Source: CBDDEI01 sp965226775 (GTDB taxonomy: Bacteria; Chloroflexota; Dehalococcoidia; SHYD01). From it: a DNA stretch of 64,000 bases. Numbering within the stretch: position 1 is the first letter of the stretch; each line of letters starts with the position of its first letter. The stretch is from the NCBI GenBank assembly GCA_965226775.1, contig CBDDEI010000002.1:1240001-1304000 (forward strand), in the 5' to 3' direction. The position numbers were made by a program, and so were the translations under genes. The notes under the pieces were generated by a model, which made no database searches, was not told the DNA's origin, and worked only from the letters and a program-made list of their open reading frames with translations. This document shows positions 34,278-43,156 of the stretch, one piece after another.

Positions 34278-35243
34278 TTAACGCTCGACTGGAACGGGGA
34301 TGGAGTCGACTATTTCCTGGACAACCGCATCGCTGGATCGTCCGCGGAGCGCGGTTTGGGGGTCTAGGATAAGACGATGGGCCAGGACACTGGGGGCCAG
34401 TGCCTTCACATCGTCTGGGATAACGTAGCTGCGGCCGCGTAATGCCGCCAGAGCTTGGGAGCAGCGGTAGAGCGCTAGAGTAGCGCGCGGGCTTGCGCCA
34501 AGCTCCACGGCCGAGTGCTCACGGGTGGCCCGAACCACCTGCACCAGATAGTCCTCCACGTCCTGCTCTAAGAACACGTGACGGACGCTCTGCTCCATAG
34601 CAATTAACTCATCGGTTTCTATCACGGGCGCAAGGCTATCTAGCGGGCTCTCTTCTTTGAAGCGAGCAAGGATCTTGTGCTCGTCCGACTCTTCGGGATA
34701 GCCAATGTGCAGACGCAGCAGAAAGCGGTCTAGCTGCGCTTCCGGCAGGGCAAAGGTGCCTTCTAGCTCAACGGGGTTCTGCGTGGCGAGCACCAGGAAG
34801 GGCCGCTTTAGCGGCATAGTGTGGCCGTCCACGGTGATCTGTCGCTCCTCCATCGCTTCCAGCAAGGCGGACTGTGTGCGCGGCGTTGCGCGATTGATCT
34901 CGTCGGCCAACACTATTTGCGACAGGATAGGGCCCGGTCGGAACTCAAACTCCCCGCTCTTCTGGTTGAAAATGCTTACGCCAGTGACATCGGAGGGCAG
35001 CAGATCGGGAGTGAACTGGATGCGCTGGAACTCGCATCCAAGTGCGCGGGCCAGAGACTTTGCCAGCATGGTCTTCCCGATGCCGGGGACGTCCTCCAGG
35101 AGGAGATGGCCCTCACATAGCAAAGCAACCAGCGCAAGCTCAATGACATCGTCTTTGCCCACGATGACTGAGCGCACCGCATCCAGAATGCGTCGCGCCG
35201 ACGCTGCGACCTCACCTACGTCTTCCGTACTACGTTCTGTCAT
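34278..35243 (-). CDS. MoxR family AAA+ ATPase
   Basis: A 321-residue AAA+ chaperone-like ATPase. The Walker A motif is GIGKT (residues 54-58) in LLLEDVPGIGKTMLAKSLA; Walker B is VLADEINRATPRTQSALLEAMEE, with ATQNPVELEGTFALPEAQLDRF (sensor 1 and arginine finger region) and a C-terminal lid with YVIPDDVKALAPSVLAHRL. MoxR proteins mature or activate partner vWA/DUF58 proteins, which is the next gene. An inverted repeat lies upstream at 35303-35339. Confidence 0.94.
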   Translation of the reverse strand: MTERSTEDVGEVAASARRILDAVRSVIVGKDDVIELALVALLCEGHLLLEDVPGIGKTMLAKSLARALGCEFQRIQFTPDLLPSDVTGVSIFNQKSGEFEFRPGPILSQIVLADEINRATPRTQSALLEAMEERQITVDGHTMPLKRPFLVLATQNPVELEGTFALPEAQLDRFLLRLHIGYPEESDEHKILARFKEESPLDSLAPVIETDELIAMEQSVRHVFLEQDVEDYLVQVVRATREHSAVELGASPRATLALYRCSQALAALRGRSYVIPDDVKALAPSVLAHRLILDPQTALRGRSSDAVVQEIVDSIPVPVER

Positions 35244-35556
35244 GAGCCTCCAAGGTAATTCGAAGTAAGTAACAGGTACCTATTGCTGTAACTCTAGATA
35301 GAAATAGCTTCTGCACCACTCCTTGGCGTAGAAGCTATTGGCTTGTCCCGATTATAGGTGTCGCTGAAGGGACATGCAATCAGGTAAAATTGCGGCACTC
35401 TCCTTATCCCATGCCGGAGCAGTGGCGTGACCATACCCAGCAGGGAGAGCGCATGAGCGCGGGCTATCTGGGCGTGGGCGCAACCAGTTTAGACTTCGCG
35501 ATGCCCGACCAGCGCCTGGATGCCTGCGGCGTTTTAAGGAAGCGGTTCGTTAGCCG
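35244..35556. other. Intergenic region upstream of moxR with a 10-bp inverted repeat
   Basis: AATAGCTTCT (35303-35312) and AGAAGCTATT (35330-35339) are perfectly complementary with a 17-base spacer, close to moxR. A short rightward frame from 35390 continues antisense into panE and is not credible as a gene. Nothing else was recognised here. Confidence 0.45.
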
Positions 35557-36525
35557 CTACTCTTTCCCCATAGCTTCAGCGTACCGTTGCACGTCGTCTG
35601 CACTCAGGCTGCGCGGCTTTAGCTGGCCCCGCGCTACCTTATTGGCAAGCTGCCGTACCGTGTCGTTGTAGGGCGTAGGCACGCCGCTGAGCCGTCCGAG
35701 TAGGGCAATCTCTCCGTTAAAGTAGTCGCACTCCACGGTGGAGAGACCGCGCTCAATGCTCTGCCAGGTGGAGTTGCCGCTACGGCCGCCGCTGCGGACA
35801 GAGTCTACGCCTGCTCTCCGCTGATCCATCTCCTCATCGGACGCGTAGTCAATACCCGCCGCCTGGAGGACGGCCGTTCCTTCCTGGGTGACGGCGCGCC
35901 GTAGGTCGCGCGTATTACCCTCACCGCAGACGATGCCTACACCATTGTTGACGCTGCCCAGGAGCTTGTTGTACTTCCAGCGCATAACTTCTTCTGAGGG
36001 GCGGCTGCTTATCATGCTGCTATCCAGCCCGGCGGCTGCTTTCATTGCAGTGTCATCCACGCCCGTGGGGTAACAGCCCACGTCCAGGATGCCGGAGACT
36101 GGTCCGCCGTCCATGATCACTACGCCCGGCTCAAGAAAGGTTGAGGACATGGAGATGTAGACGCCATACGTATTGGGGAAGCGTCGAGCGGCGATGCGCT
36201 CGTTCTCCACGCCGTTCTGCATACAGAGGACGGGGACAGCGCAGCCTGCCGTCGCCTCCAGCGCCTCCAACGCCGTCTCCGTGTCCTGGGTTTTCATCGC
36301 CAATAGAACCACGTCGTCTGGCCGGAACTCAATCTCGGAGGGGTGGCTTACCGCAGGAACGGGCAGGGTCATGTCTATGTTCGGCCCCTGGACGGTTAGT
36401 CCGTGCTGCTGAATGTGCTCTAGGTGGGCGCCCCGCGCGATAAGAATGACTTCGTGGCCGTGCTCAAAGAGTCTACCGCCAGCCAGGGCGCCGACCGCGC
36501 CTGCTCCGTAGATGATGTATCGCAA
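35557..36525 (-). CDS. panE: 2-dehydropantoate 2-reductase family protein
   Basis: A 322-residue NADPH-dependent ketopantoate reductase-type enzyme. The N-terminus LRYIIYGAGAVGALAGGRL is the dinucleotide motif; CMQNGVENE, RWKYNKLLGSVNNGVG and the late TPYNDTVRQLAN are family marks. The start chosen is TTG at 36525, preceded by AGGAG; the open frame extends to 36714 without similarity. It may make pantoate for coenzyme A or act on another 2-keto acid, since many paralogues exist. Confidence 0.82.
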   Translation of the reverse strand: MRYIIYGAGAVGALAGGRLFEHGHEVILIARGAHLEHIQQHGLTVQGPNIDMTLPVPAVSHPSEIEFRPDDVVLLAMKTQDTETALEALEATAGCAVPVLCMQNGVENERIAARRFPNTYGVYISMSSTFLEPGVVIMDGGPVSGILDVGCYPTGVDDTAMKAAAGLDSSMISSRPSEEVMRWKYNKLLGSVNNGVGIVCGEGNTRDLRRAVTQEGTAVLQAAGIDYASDEEMDQRRAGVDSVRSGGRSGNSTWQSIERGLSTVECDYFNGEIALLGRLSGVPTPYNDTVRQLANKVARGQLKPRSLSADDVQRYAEAMGKE

Positions 36526-36700
36526 TGCCGTCTCCTTAGGAAAATGGTGTGTTACCAGGTGTTTGGTTGCTGTTTTAGGAGCATAATCGTGCTCGCCTAA
36601 AAGTGTACCATGAGTTTTTCGAGCCCTCTGCACGCTGCCCGTTGGACAGCGCAGGAAGTTCGGGTACACTACGTAGCAGCACAAAAGGGAGAGGTGGGCT

Positions 36701-36913
36701 ATGTGCAGAAGCATTGTGACCCTGCGCAGTAGAGACGAGAGCCAGGAAGCTATCCGCGCCGCAGCATTGCAGTACGTGCGGAAGATCAGCGGCTACCGTA
36801 AGCCCTCTAAGACGAACGCCGAGGCTTTTGAGGCCGCGGTGGAAGAGATAGCAGCGGCCTCGGCCAAACTGCTGGCCTCGCTCCAGCGTGCTGAGCGGAA
36901 CGTAGCAGCGTAG
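36701..36913 (+). CDS. DUF2277 family protein
   Basis: A 70-residue protein that starts MCRSIVTLRSRDES and has AAALQYVRKISGYRKPSKTN and EIAAASAKLLASL, the full DUF2277 pattern. The first Cys and the RKxSGxRKPS stretch are the conserved elements. Its function is unknown. It is nine bases before an amidohydrolase gene and is likely co-transcribed with it. Confidence 0.85.
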   Translation: MCRSIVTLRSRDESQEAIRAAALQYVRKISGYRKPSKTNAEAFEAAVEEIAAASAKLLASLQRAERNVAA

Positions 36914-36922
36914 GAGTCAGCA

Positions 36923-37930
36923 ATGTATAACGGCCACAAAGTCTTCGACACCCACGGCCATATCTCCAGCCCTTCCGAACACAGTGAGTACGGCTTTGCA
37001 CTAGTGAGCGCCGGCAACAACATGAACGCGCCGCTGAGGATTCCAGACGAATCGATGCATGCCGCGGCCAGCCGCCACGTAAAGCTGCTGGATGAACGCA
37101 ATATCGACTTGCAGTTGCTCTCCATGCGGCCGGTATCCATGCTGCACTGGGAGCGTCCCTTAATCACCAAGCGGTGGACCGAGGTGACGAACGATGCCAT
37201 CCACCAGACCTGCCGCCTCTTCCCGGAGCGCTTTCAAGGCATAGCCGGCCTGCCCCAGCAGCGAGACCTCGACACCAGCAACTGCATCCCGGAGCTGGAC
37301 CGCTGCATCAACGAGCTAGGCTTTATAGCCGCGCTAGTGAACCCCGATCCCGCTGGCGACGGCAAGACCCCCAAGCTGGACGACGAATACTGGCACCCTC
37401 TCTATCGCAGGGCGCAGGAGCTGGACATTCCGCTGGTTATCCACGCCTGCCAGCCTAAGGGAGACCATCGTTTGGACTTTGGCTACGATGCAAAGGGTGA
37501 CGCCCAGCTTGACCGCCAGTTCTACTTCATCATGGAGCACACACTGTCCACCATGATCCTGGAGCGGGGCCACGTGTTCCAGCAGTTCCCCAAGCTGCGG
37601 ATAGTGGTCGTGCACTGCGGCGGCTCCCCGGCGCGCCTGCACATCCGTCGGGGCAGCGACATGGACCTGACCGAGAACCTCTACTTTGACACCTGCGCCT
37701 ACGACCGCTGGTTCCTCACCGCCGCGCTCAAGCAGAAAGGCGCGCATCGGATGCTCTTCGGGACGGAGGTGCCCGGCGCAGGCTCCGGTACCGTCGATCC
37801 GGACACAGGCGCGCCCTCGGACGACCTAGTACCGGTCATCGCCGGCCTGGACTTCCTGACTGAAGAGGACAAACGCACCATCTTCTACGAGAACCCCAAG
37901 AAGGTCTTCACGCTATTGCGCGACGATTAA
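36923..37930 (+). CDS. Amidohydrolase family 2 protein
   Basis: A 335-residue TIM-barrel metal hydrolase. VFDTHGHISSP gives the first HxH, LVIHACQPKGDH the middle His, IVVVHCGGSPARLH the next, and MLFGTEVPGAGSGTVDPD the last strand, where Glu appears in place of the usual Asp. A paralogue is encoded at 15975-17030. Related enzymes process aromatic-ring fission products, but the substrate is not determined. It is preceded by DUF2277 and followed by threonine synthase. Confidence 0.85.
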   Translation: MYNGHKVFDTHGHISSPSEHSEYGFALVSAGNNMNAPLRIPDESMHAAASRHVKLLDERNIDLQLLSMRPVSMLHWERPLITKRWTEVTNDAIHQTCRLFPERFQGIAGLPQQRDLDTSNCIPELDRCINELGFIAALVNPDPAGDGKTPKLDDEYWHPLYRRAQELDIPLVIHACQPKGDHRLDFGYDAKGDAQLDRQFYFIMEHTLSTMILERGHVFQQFPKLRIVVVHCGGSPARLHIRRGSDMDLTENLYFDTCAYDRWFLTAALKQKGAHRMLFGTEVPGAGSGTVDPDTGAPSDDLVPVIAGLDFLTEEDKRTIFYENPKKVFTLLRDD

Positions 37931-38039
37931 TTCACAAAGGAACCGTATGCCACCCATCTCACTCCATTGCCCCTAATGCGGGGAGAAGCTCCCCGCAGAC
38001 ACCGTTCAGAACCTGTGCGGCTGTGGAAGCCCGCTCCTG

Positions 38040-39152
38040 GTGGACTATGACCTGGAAGCGGTGCAGGACACGCTGCGCCAGGAAGGGTTAGCCTATCGCG
38101 AGCCCAATATGTGGCGCTATTGGGAGCTACTGCCCCTGGAAGACCGCGCTAACTTAATAAGCCTGGGTGAGGGCTGGACGCCCATCCTGCGCCTAGATCG
38201 TCTGGGGAGGGAGTTAGGTCTTGCTAACCTGCTCATGAAGGACGAGGGGCTGAATCCCACCGGCACCTTCAAGGCCAGAGGCGCGTCTGCGGGCGCGTCT
38301 CGCGCTAAGGAGCTTGGCGTGCGCCAGATCGCGATGCCTACTGCGGGCAACGCGGGCGGCTCCTGGGCCGCGTACTGCGCCGCAGGCGGCATGGAGCTGC
38401 ACGTAGTGATGCCGGAGGACACGCCAGAGATCAACAAGCTGGAGACCCACGCGTACGGCGCTCACGTTTATCTTGTGAAGGGACTCATATCCGACGCCGG
38501 CCGCATTGTGGCCAAAGGCGTGCAGAAATACGGCTGGTTCGATGCGTCCACCCTGAAGGAACCCTATCGTATCGAAGGCAAGAAGACGCTTGGGCTGGAG
38601 ATCATAGAGCAGTTTGGGTGGGAGCCGCCGGAGGCTATTCTCTATCCTGCGGGTGGAGGCGTCGGCCTCATCGGCATGTGGAAGGCCTTCGATGAGCTGG
38701 AGGCTATCGGCTGGATTGACCGCCGTCGGCCCAAGCTCATCGCGGTGCAGCCGGAGGGATGTGCGCCCATTGTGAAAGCGTTCCAGGAAGGCAAGGAGGA
38801 GTCCACCTTCTGGGAGGGCGCCGCGACCATCGCCAGCGGCCTGCGTGTGCCGAAGGCGCTGGGAGACTTCCTGGTGCTGCGGGCCATCAAGGAGACCAAC
38901 GGCTACGCCATCGCCGTCAGCGATCAGGCCATCTTGGACGCATCCTCACTGCTGGCCCAACGTGAAGGTCTGTTCATCTGCCCTGAGGGGGCTGCGCTAG
39001 TGGCGTCGTTGCCGGAACTGCAGCGTCTAGGGGTGCTTCGCGCTCAGGACCGTGTGCTGCTGCTGAACACTGGCACGGGGCTCAAGTATCCCCAAACGGT
39101 GCAGGCGCAGTTCCCGGTGCTGGAGGCGGACGGCGAGATTACCATCGCTTAG
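38040..39152 (+). CDS. thrC: Threonine synthase (PLP-dependent), zinc ribbon cut off by an in-frame stop
   Basis: Converts O-phosphohomoserine to threonine. The open frame gives 370 residues with NPTGTFKARGAS (Lys binds PLP), AMPTAGNAGGSWAAYCAAGG, YPAGGGVGLIGMWKA and VLLLNTGTGLKYP. Upstream in the same frame, from an ATG at 37947 with a Shine-Dalgarno AAAGGA, lies MPPISLHCP-stop-CGEKLP and later LCGCGSPLLVDYDLE. The TAA at 37974-37976 stands where CPxCG zinc ribbons normally have an aromatic codon. Translation would have to restart at GTG 38040, or the base is wrong; the catalytic domain is intact. Confidence 0.9.
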   Translation: MDYDLEAVQDTLRQEGLAYREPNMWRYWELLPLEDRANLISLGEGWTPILRLDRLGRELGLANLLMKDEGLNPTGTFKARGASAGASRAKELGVRQIAMPTAGNAGGSWAAYCAAGGMELHVVMPEDTPEINKLETHAYGAHVYLVKGLISDAGRIVAKGVQKYGWFDASTLKEPYRIEGKKTLGLEIIEQFGWEPPEAILYPAGGGVGLIGMWKAFDELEAIGWIDRRRPKLIAVQPEGCAPIVKAFQEGKEESTFWEGAATIASGLRVPKALGDFLVLRAIKETNGYAIAVSDQAILDASSLLAQREGLFICPEGAALVASLPELQRLGVLRAQDRVLLLNTGTGLKYPQTVQAQFPVLEADGEITIA

Positions 39153-39164
39153 GCGAACGACTGG

Positions 39165-40165
39165 CTAAGGTAGCGCCTTCGCCAACCGCGGGTAGACCCG
39201 CTGCACGTTCTCCTCAAACACCCGCTTCTTGTCCGCGTCCGATAGCCCCGGCACCGCGTCGACGTAGGGCTTGGTGTCGTCAAAGTAGCGGCCTATTGTC
39301 TGGTCCACGCTCCGTACCGCGCCAATCATCTCGGATGCAAACAGGATATTCTCCACCGGAATCACCTTGAACAGCAGATCGATGCCAGGCTGGTGGTAGA
39401 CGCAGGTGTCGAAGAAGACGTTCTTCAGCAGATGCTCGGTTAGCGGCGGCTTGCCCATGTCCTGAGCAATGCCCCGGTAGCGGCCCCAGTGGTAGGGGAT
39501 CGCGCCGCCGCCGTGAGGGATGATGAGCCGCAGCGTGGGGAACTCCTTGAAGAGGTCGCCCTCGATGAGCTGCATGAACACCGAAGTATCCGCGTTGATG
39601 TAGTGCGCGCCGGTGAAGTGGAAGTTGGGGTTGCAGGAAGAGCTCACGTGGACCATGGCCGGAACGTCCAGCTCCACCAGCTTCTCGTAGATGGGGAACC
39701 AGTAGGGATCGGTCATGGGCGGGTCGGTCCAATAGCCGCCGGAGGGTCGGGGTTTAGGTTGCAGGCCACCATGCCCAGATCGTTGATACACCGCTCCAGC
39801 TCTTCTGTACAGTTTGCCGGCGAGACGCCCGGCGTCTGGGGGAGCTGGCACACGCCAATGAAGTTCTCCGGTAGGAGCGAGCAAACCCGCTGGACGAGGT
39901 CGTTGCAGGTCTCCGACCAGTAGCGGCTGATGAGCTCGCCGCCAAAGTGGTGCCCCATGCTGCCGGCCCGCGGCGAGAACAGCGTCACGTCGGTGCCCCG
40001 GTCCGTCTGGAACTTGAGCTGGCCGCTGACGCTGGCTACTAGCTCCTCGTCGCTGATATTCAGGCTGCCCTTTACGGGCTTGTTCATCTGCCCGATCTGG
40101 TTGCCGCGATAGGCGTGGAGGGCGTCTGGAGCAGTAGTGTAGTGGCCGTGGCTATCGATAATCAC
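39165..40165 (-). pseudogene. 4-oxalomesaconate hydratase (LigJ)-like amidohydrolase, frameshifted near base 39744
   Basis: An amidohydrolase-superfamily lyase that hydrates 4-oxalomesaconate in the protocatechuate/gallate 4,5-cleavage pathway. MIIDSHGHYTTAPDALHAYR, FSPRAGSMGHHFG and CQLPQTPGVSPANC in the first frame, then SGGYWTDPPMTDPYWFPIYE, HVSSSCNPNFHFTGAHYINA, IPHGGGAIPYHWGRYRG and DTCVYHQPGIDLLF in the second, match LigJ closely. The frame changes at NPDP/SGG, where one base is missing in CCCTCC. Otherwise the protein would be complete at about 333 residues. It is either a broken gene or a one-base assembly error. Confidence 0.82.
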
Positions 40166-40408
40166 GTGGTCACCTCTTAGGGTAGTGTCAGCAGCGGAGT
40201 AGGACGTGCTGCGGTTGCTTGGGCAGCTTACTGCGAACCCTGCACTGTGGGCAAGATGGCGCGGCTACCCGTCGCTCTGAGGTGTAGGCGCGCCTGTAGC
40301 CGGCGAAGCAGCTTTATCGCAATGCAGGACTTAGGTTGCGGTTGTCAACGTTGATATCTGCCGTGCTCGGTGACGAGAATGGCGAGGTCCAAACGTGGCG
40401 CAAGGAGG

Positions 40409-40825
40409 CTACCGCTTCTGGCTGCGGTTGCCGCCGGAGGAGGAAGGGTAGAGCTGCACTTGGATGCCGTTGGGGTCGGTCACGTAGATGGTTTTCTGAC
40501 CGCCCCGCTCGTCCAGCCGGAACTGTGCCGTTCCCTTGCTTAAGCGCTCCTCTGTCTCCTTTATGTAGTCGGGGTCGGCGGTGAGAGCAAAGTGGTTGAG
40601 CCCGCCGATGGTGTTTCGCTCGGTACCGGCCGTGCCGGGCTGCGCCTCAAAGAAGTCCAGGGTTCCGCCATCGCCTAGGTCCAGGGCAATGTGGATGTGG
40701 CCTGGCGTGTTGTTCACCACGTTCTTCAGGGGGATGTCCAGGTAATCCTTGTAGAACGCTATCGTCTCGTCGATGTTCTTGGCCAGACACGCAATGTGGT
40801 TAACGCCATGAAGTCCAGATGCCAT
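40409..40825 (-). CDS. VOC family protein (glyoxalase/dioxygenase fold)
   Basis: A 138-residue protein from the ATG at 40825. The order GVNHIACLAKNIDETIAFY, then PGHIHIALDLGDG, LNHFALTAD and IYVTDPNGIQVQLY is that of a single-module vicinal oxygen chelate protein; the His in VNHIA and LNHFA and the Glu/Gln in IQVQLY are metal-ligand positions. The terminal Glu is replaced by Gln. Activity is unknown. The DNA from 40166 to 40408, between it and the LigJ-like gene, has no recognisable feature. Confidence 0.8.
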   Translation of the reverse strand: MASGLHGVNHIACLAKNIDETIAFYKDYLDIPLKNVVNNTPGHIHIALDLGDGGTLDFFEAQPGTAGTERNTIGGLNHFALTADPDYIKETEERLSKGTAQFRLDERGGQKTIYVTDPNGIQVQLYPSSSGGNRSQKR

Positions 40826-41003
40826 CACTGTATCTCCTGTTTTAGTAGATCGTACTAACTGCTGCGAGCCTTCCCGCTGCGCATAAGATGTCGCGCTTTG
40901 CCTGCGAATTGTCAACTTGCCCTGTGTTATGGCCGTCCTGGAGAGGAAAGATTGGCCCCGATGTGGCTCCTGTGCAGGTGTCACTCTGCTAGTATTAAAA
41001 AGT

Positions 41004-41921
41004 ATGGCTGCAACAATCGTAGAAGCCCGAAACCTCGTTAAGCGGTACGACACCTTTGAGGCGGTGAAGGGCATTGACCTGACCGTGGAGACCGGCGAAT
41101 GCTTTGGGCTGCTGGGCCCCAACGGGGCAGGCAAGACCAGCACTTTCCGCATGCTCTGCTGCATCTCTCCCATCACCGGCGGCACGCTGACCATCGGCGG
41201 CATGGACGTGACGACCCAGCCGCGCGCCATCAAGGCGATGCTTGGCGTGGTGCCCCAGGAGAACAACCTGGATACCGATCTGGGCGTGCTCCAGAACCTC
41301 CTGGTCTACGGGCGTTACTTTGATATGCCGAAGCGACTTACCGAAGAGCGGGCGTGGGAGGTGCTGCGCCTCTTTCAGCTTGACGACCGCGCCAACTCCA
41401 AGGTGGACACACTCTCCGGCGGCATGAAGCGGCGGCTGCTTATTGCCCGCGCGCTGCTGAACCGCCCCAAGGTGCTGGTGCTGGACGAGCCGACTACCGG
41501 CCTGGACCCCCAGGCGCGCCACCTTATCTGGCAGAAGCTGCGCGCGCTGCAAAGCGAGGGCGTGACCGTGCTGCTCTCCACGCATTACATGGAGGAGGCC
41601 GCGCAGCTTTGCGACCGCCTTGCCGTTATGCATGAAGGGATGGTGCTGGCTGAAGGCCGGCCGCTGGACCTTATTAGCAGCAACGTGGGCGAGCAGGTGC
41701 TGGAGGTAGGTCTTGGCGAGACTGAGGCCAGTCAAGTAGTAGGCTGGCTAGACAGTGCCGGCCAGGCTGTAGAAGTTGTGGAAGACCGTATCTATATCTA
41801 TGGCTCCGGGTTGGATGCATTCAAAACAAGGGTCATTGAGGAGAAGTTGAGCCTGACGCAGCGGCCCACTACCCTGGAGGACGTGTTCCTGCGGCTTACC
41901 GGAAGGGCGTTGCGAGAATGA
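41004..41921 (+). CDS. ABC transporter ATP-binding protein (NodI-like)
   Basis: From the ATG at 41004 the protein has 305 residues. Walker A is LLGPNGAGKTSTFRML, the Q-loop PQENNLDTDLG, the signature LSGGMKRRL and Walker B VLVLDEPTTGLDPQ, with a switch His in STHYMEEA. With the following permease it forms an ABC-2 exporter of the NodIJ/drug type. A longer frame from 40917 lacks conserved sequence. The substrate cannot be told. Confidence 0.92.
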   Translation: MAATIVEARNLVKRYDTFEAVKGIDLTVETGECFGLLGPNGAGKTSTFRMLCCISPITGGTLTIGGMDVTTQPRAIKAMLGVVPQENNLDTDLGVLQNLLVYGRYFDMPKRLTEERAWEVLRLFQLDDRANSKVDTLSGGMKRRLLIARALLNRPKVLVLDEPTTGLDPQARHLIWQKLRALQSEGVTVLLSTHYMEEAAQLCDRLAVMHEGMVLAEGRPLDLISSNVGEQVLEVGLGETEASQVVGWLDSAGQAVEVVEDRIYIYGSGLDAFKTRVIEEKLSLTQRPTTLEDVFLRLTGRALRE

Positions 41922-42682
41922 TACCGGTGAGCTACCGCGCGGTGCGGGTGTGGCAGCGGAACTTTGACGTGTTCCTCAAGACCTGGCACACCCAGATCGC
42001 CTTCACCGTCATCGAGCCGTTGCTGGCGTTCACGGCGCTGGGCCTTGGCCTGGGCAGTTATGTTGCCCTGGGCGGCGATCTTGAGTACAAGGACTTCCTC
42101 GCTCCGGGCCTCGTGGCCGCGTTTGCAATGTTCAGCTCGGCGGCGGAGTGCGCCTGGGGTACCTTCCTGCGTATGGAGTACCAGCGCACCTTTGACGCGA
42201 TGATCGTGACGCCTCTGAGCATTGAGGACGTCATCGCCGGCGAAATCATGTGGGGCGCAACCCGAGCGTTGGAGACCACCCTGGCGCTGCTGCTGGTGAT
42301 GAGCTTGTTTGGCGTGCCCATGGCGCCAACGGCGGTGTTGCTGGTGCCGGTGATGTACACCCAGGGCATCGTTTTTGCCGCAGCGGGGGTGACGGTGGTG
42401 TCCCTTATTCCTTCTATTGGAGAGCTCAATCACTTCTTTGCGCTGTTTCTACTGCCCCAGTACATGTTCTCCGGCGTCTTCTTTCCGCTGCACGGCATGC
42501 CTGGTTGGGTGGAGGTGGTCGCATGGTTCCTGCCGCTGCGACACGGTGTGGAGCTGTCCCGGGCGCTGGTTAGCGGCTCGCTAGGGTGGGGCGTCGCTCT
42601 GGACTTCCTCTGGCTGGCGGTAGCGGCGCTCATCGTTACTACGGCCGCGCTGCGCCTCATGCGGCGACGGCTCATCCACTAG
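41918..42682 (+). CDS. ABC-2 type permease (NodJ-like)
   Basis: A 254-residue permease with six membrane segments, starting inside the last codons of the ATPase gene (ATGA overlap). The pattern FLKTWHTQIAFTVIEPLLAF, YKDFLAPGLVAAFAMFSSA, EYQRTFDAMIVTPLSIEDV and LPQYMFSGVFFPLHGMPGW is that of NodJ/ABC-2 exporters. It pairs with the preceding ATPase as a two-gene exporter; a third gene for haemoglobin follows nine bases later. Confidence 0.92.
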   Translation: MIPVSYRAVRVWQRNFDVFLKTWHTQIAFTVIEPLLAFTALGLGLGSYVALGGDLEYKDFLAPGLVAAFAMFSSAAECAWGTFLRMEYQRTFDAMIVTPLSIEDVIAGEIMWGATRALETTLALLLVMSLFGVPMAPTAVLLVPVMYTQGIVFAAAGVTVVSLIPSIGELNHFFALFLLPQYMFSGVFFPLHGMPGWVEVVAWFLPLRHGVELSRALVSGSLGWGVALDFLWLAVAALIVTTAALRLMRRRLIH

Positions 42683-42690
42683 ACCAGCTC

Positions 42691-43113
42691 ATGACCAACC
42701 AGCCCGACTTTTTCGTTAACCTGACGGCGGCTTTCGATCCCAGAGAGCAGCAGGTTTACGCTGCCTTAGGCGAGGAAACGCTGCGTGCGGTGGTGGAGCG
42801 CTTCTACGACCGCGTGGACAAGGAACCCCTGCTGCGGTTCATGTTCCCGCCCAACCTTTCCGATGCTAGGGAGCGGCAAAGCCTCTTCCTCATCCAGTTC
42901 TTTGGCGGCCCGCGCACCTATAGCGATCGCTACGGCCACCCTCGACTGCGGATGCGTCACATGCGCTTTCCTATCGGCATGGTGGAGCGGGATGCGTGGC
43001 TGGGCCACATGCTGGCCGCAATCGAGGAGACGGGAATCGAGGAGCCGTGGGCAGGTGTCATGCGCCACTATTTTGAGCAATCCTCCCTGGCTATGATGAA
43101 CAAGGAAGAATGA
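42691..43113 (+). CDS. Truncated haemoglobin, group II
   Basis: A 140-residue protein with the truncated-globin fold. YAALGEETLRAVVERFYDRVD forms helices A/B, FFGGPRTYSDRYGHPRLRMRHMRFPI contains the proximal His, and RDAWLGHMLAAIEE follows as in GlbO proteins. The ATG at 42691 replaces a longer frame that overlaps the permease. Expected roles are O2/NO chemistry. It is possibly co-transcribed with the ABC exporter and ends at a terminator. Confidence 0.85.
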   Translation: MTNQPDFFVNLTAAFDPREQQVYAALGEETLRAVVERFYDRVDKEPLLRFMFPPNLSDARERQSLFLIQFFGGPRTYSDRYGHPRLRMRHMRFPIGMVERDAWLGHMLAAIEETGIEEPWAGVMRHYFEQSSLAMMNKEE

Positions 43114-43114
43114 G

Positions 43115-43143
43115 AAGAGGCGGTGCATGTGCACCGCCTCTTT
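43115..43143 (+). terminator. Terminator after the globin gene
   Basis: AAGAGGCGGTGC and GCACCGCCTCTT pair perfectly around ATGT, followed by a short T run. Confidence 0.75.
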
Positions 43144-43156
43144 GGTCAACCGATAC

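Noticed and set aside
35390..35671. Small rightward gene after moxR
   Set aside because: Its second half is antisense to panE and the first half has no similarity or clear ribosome site.
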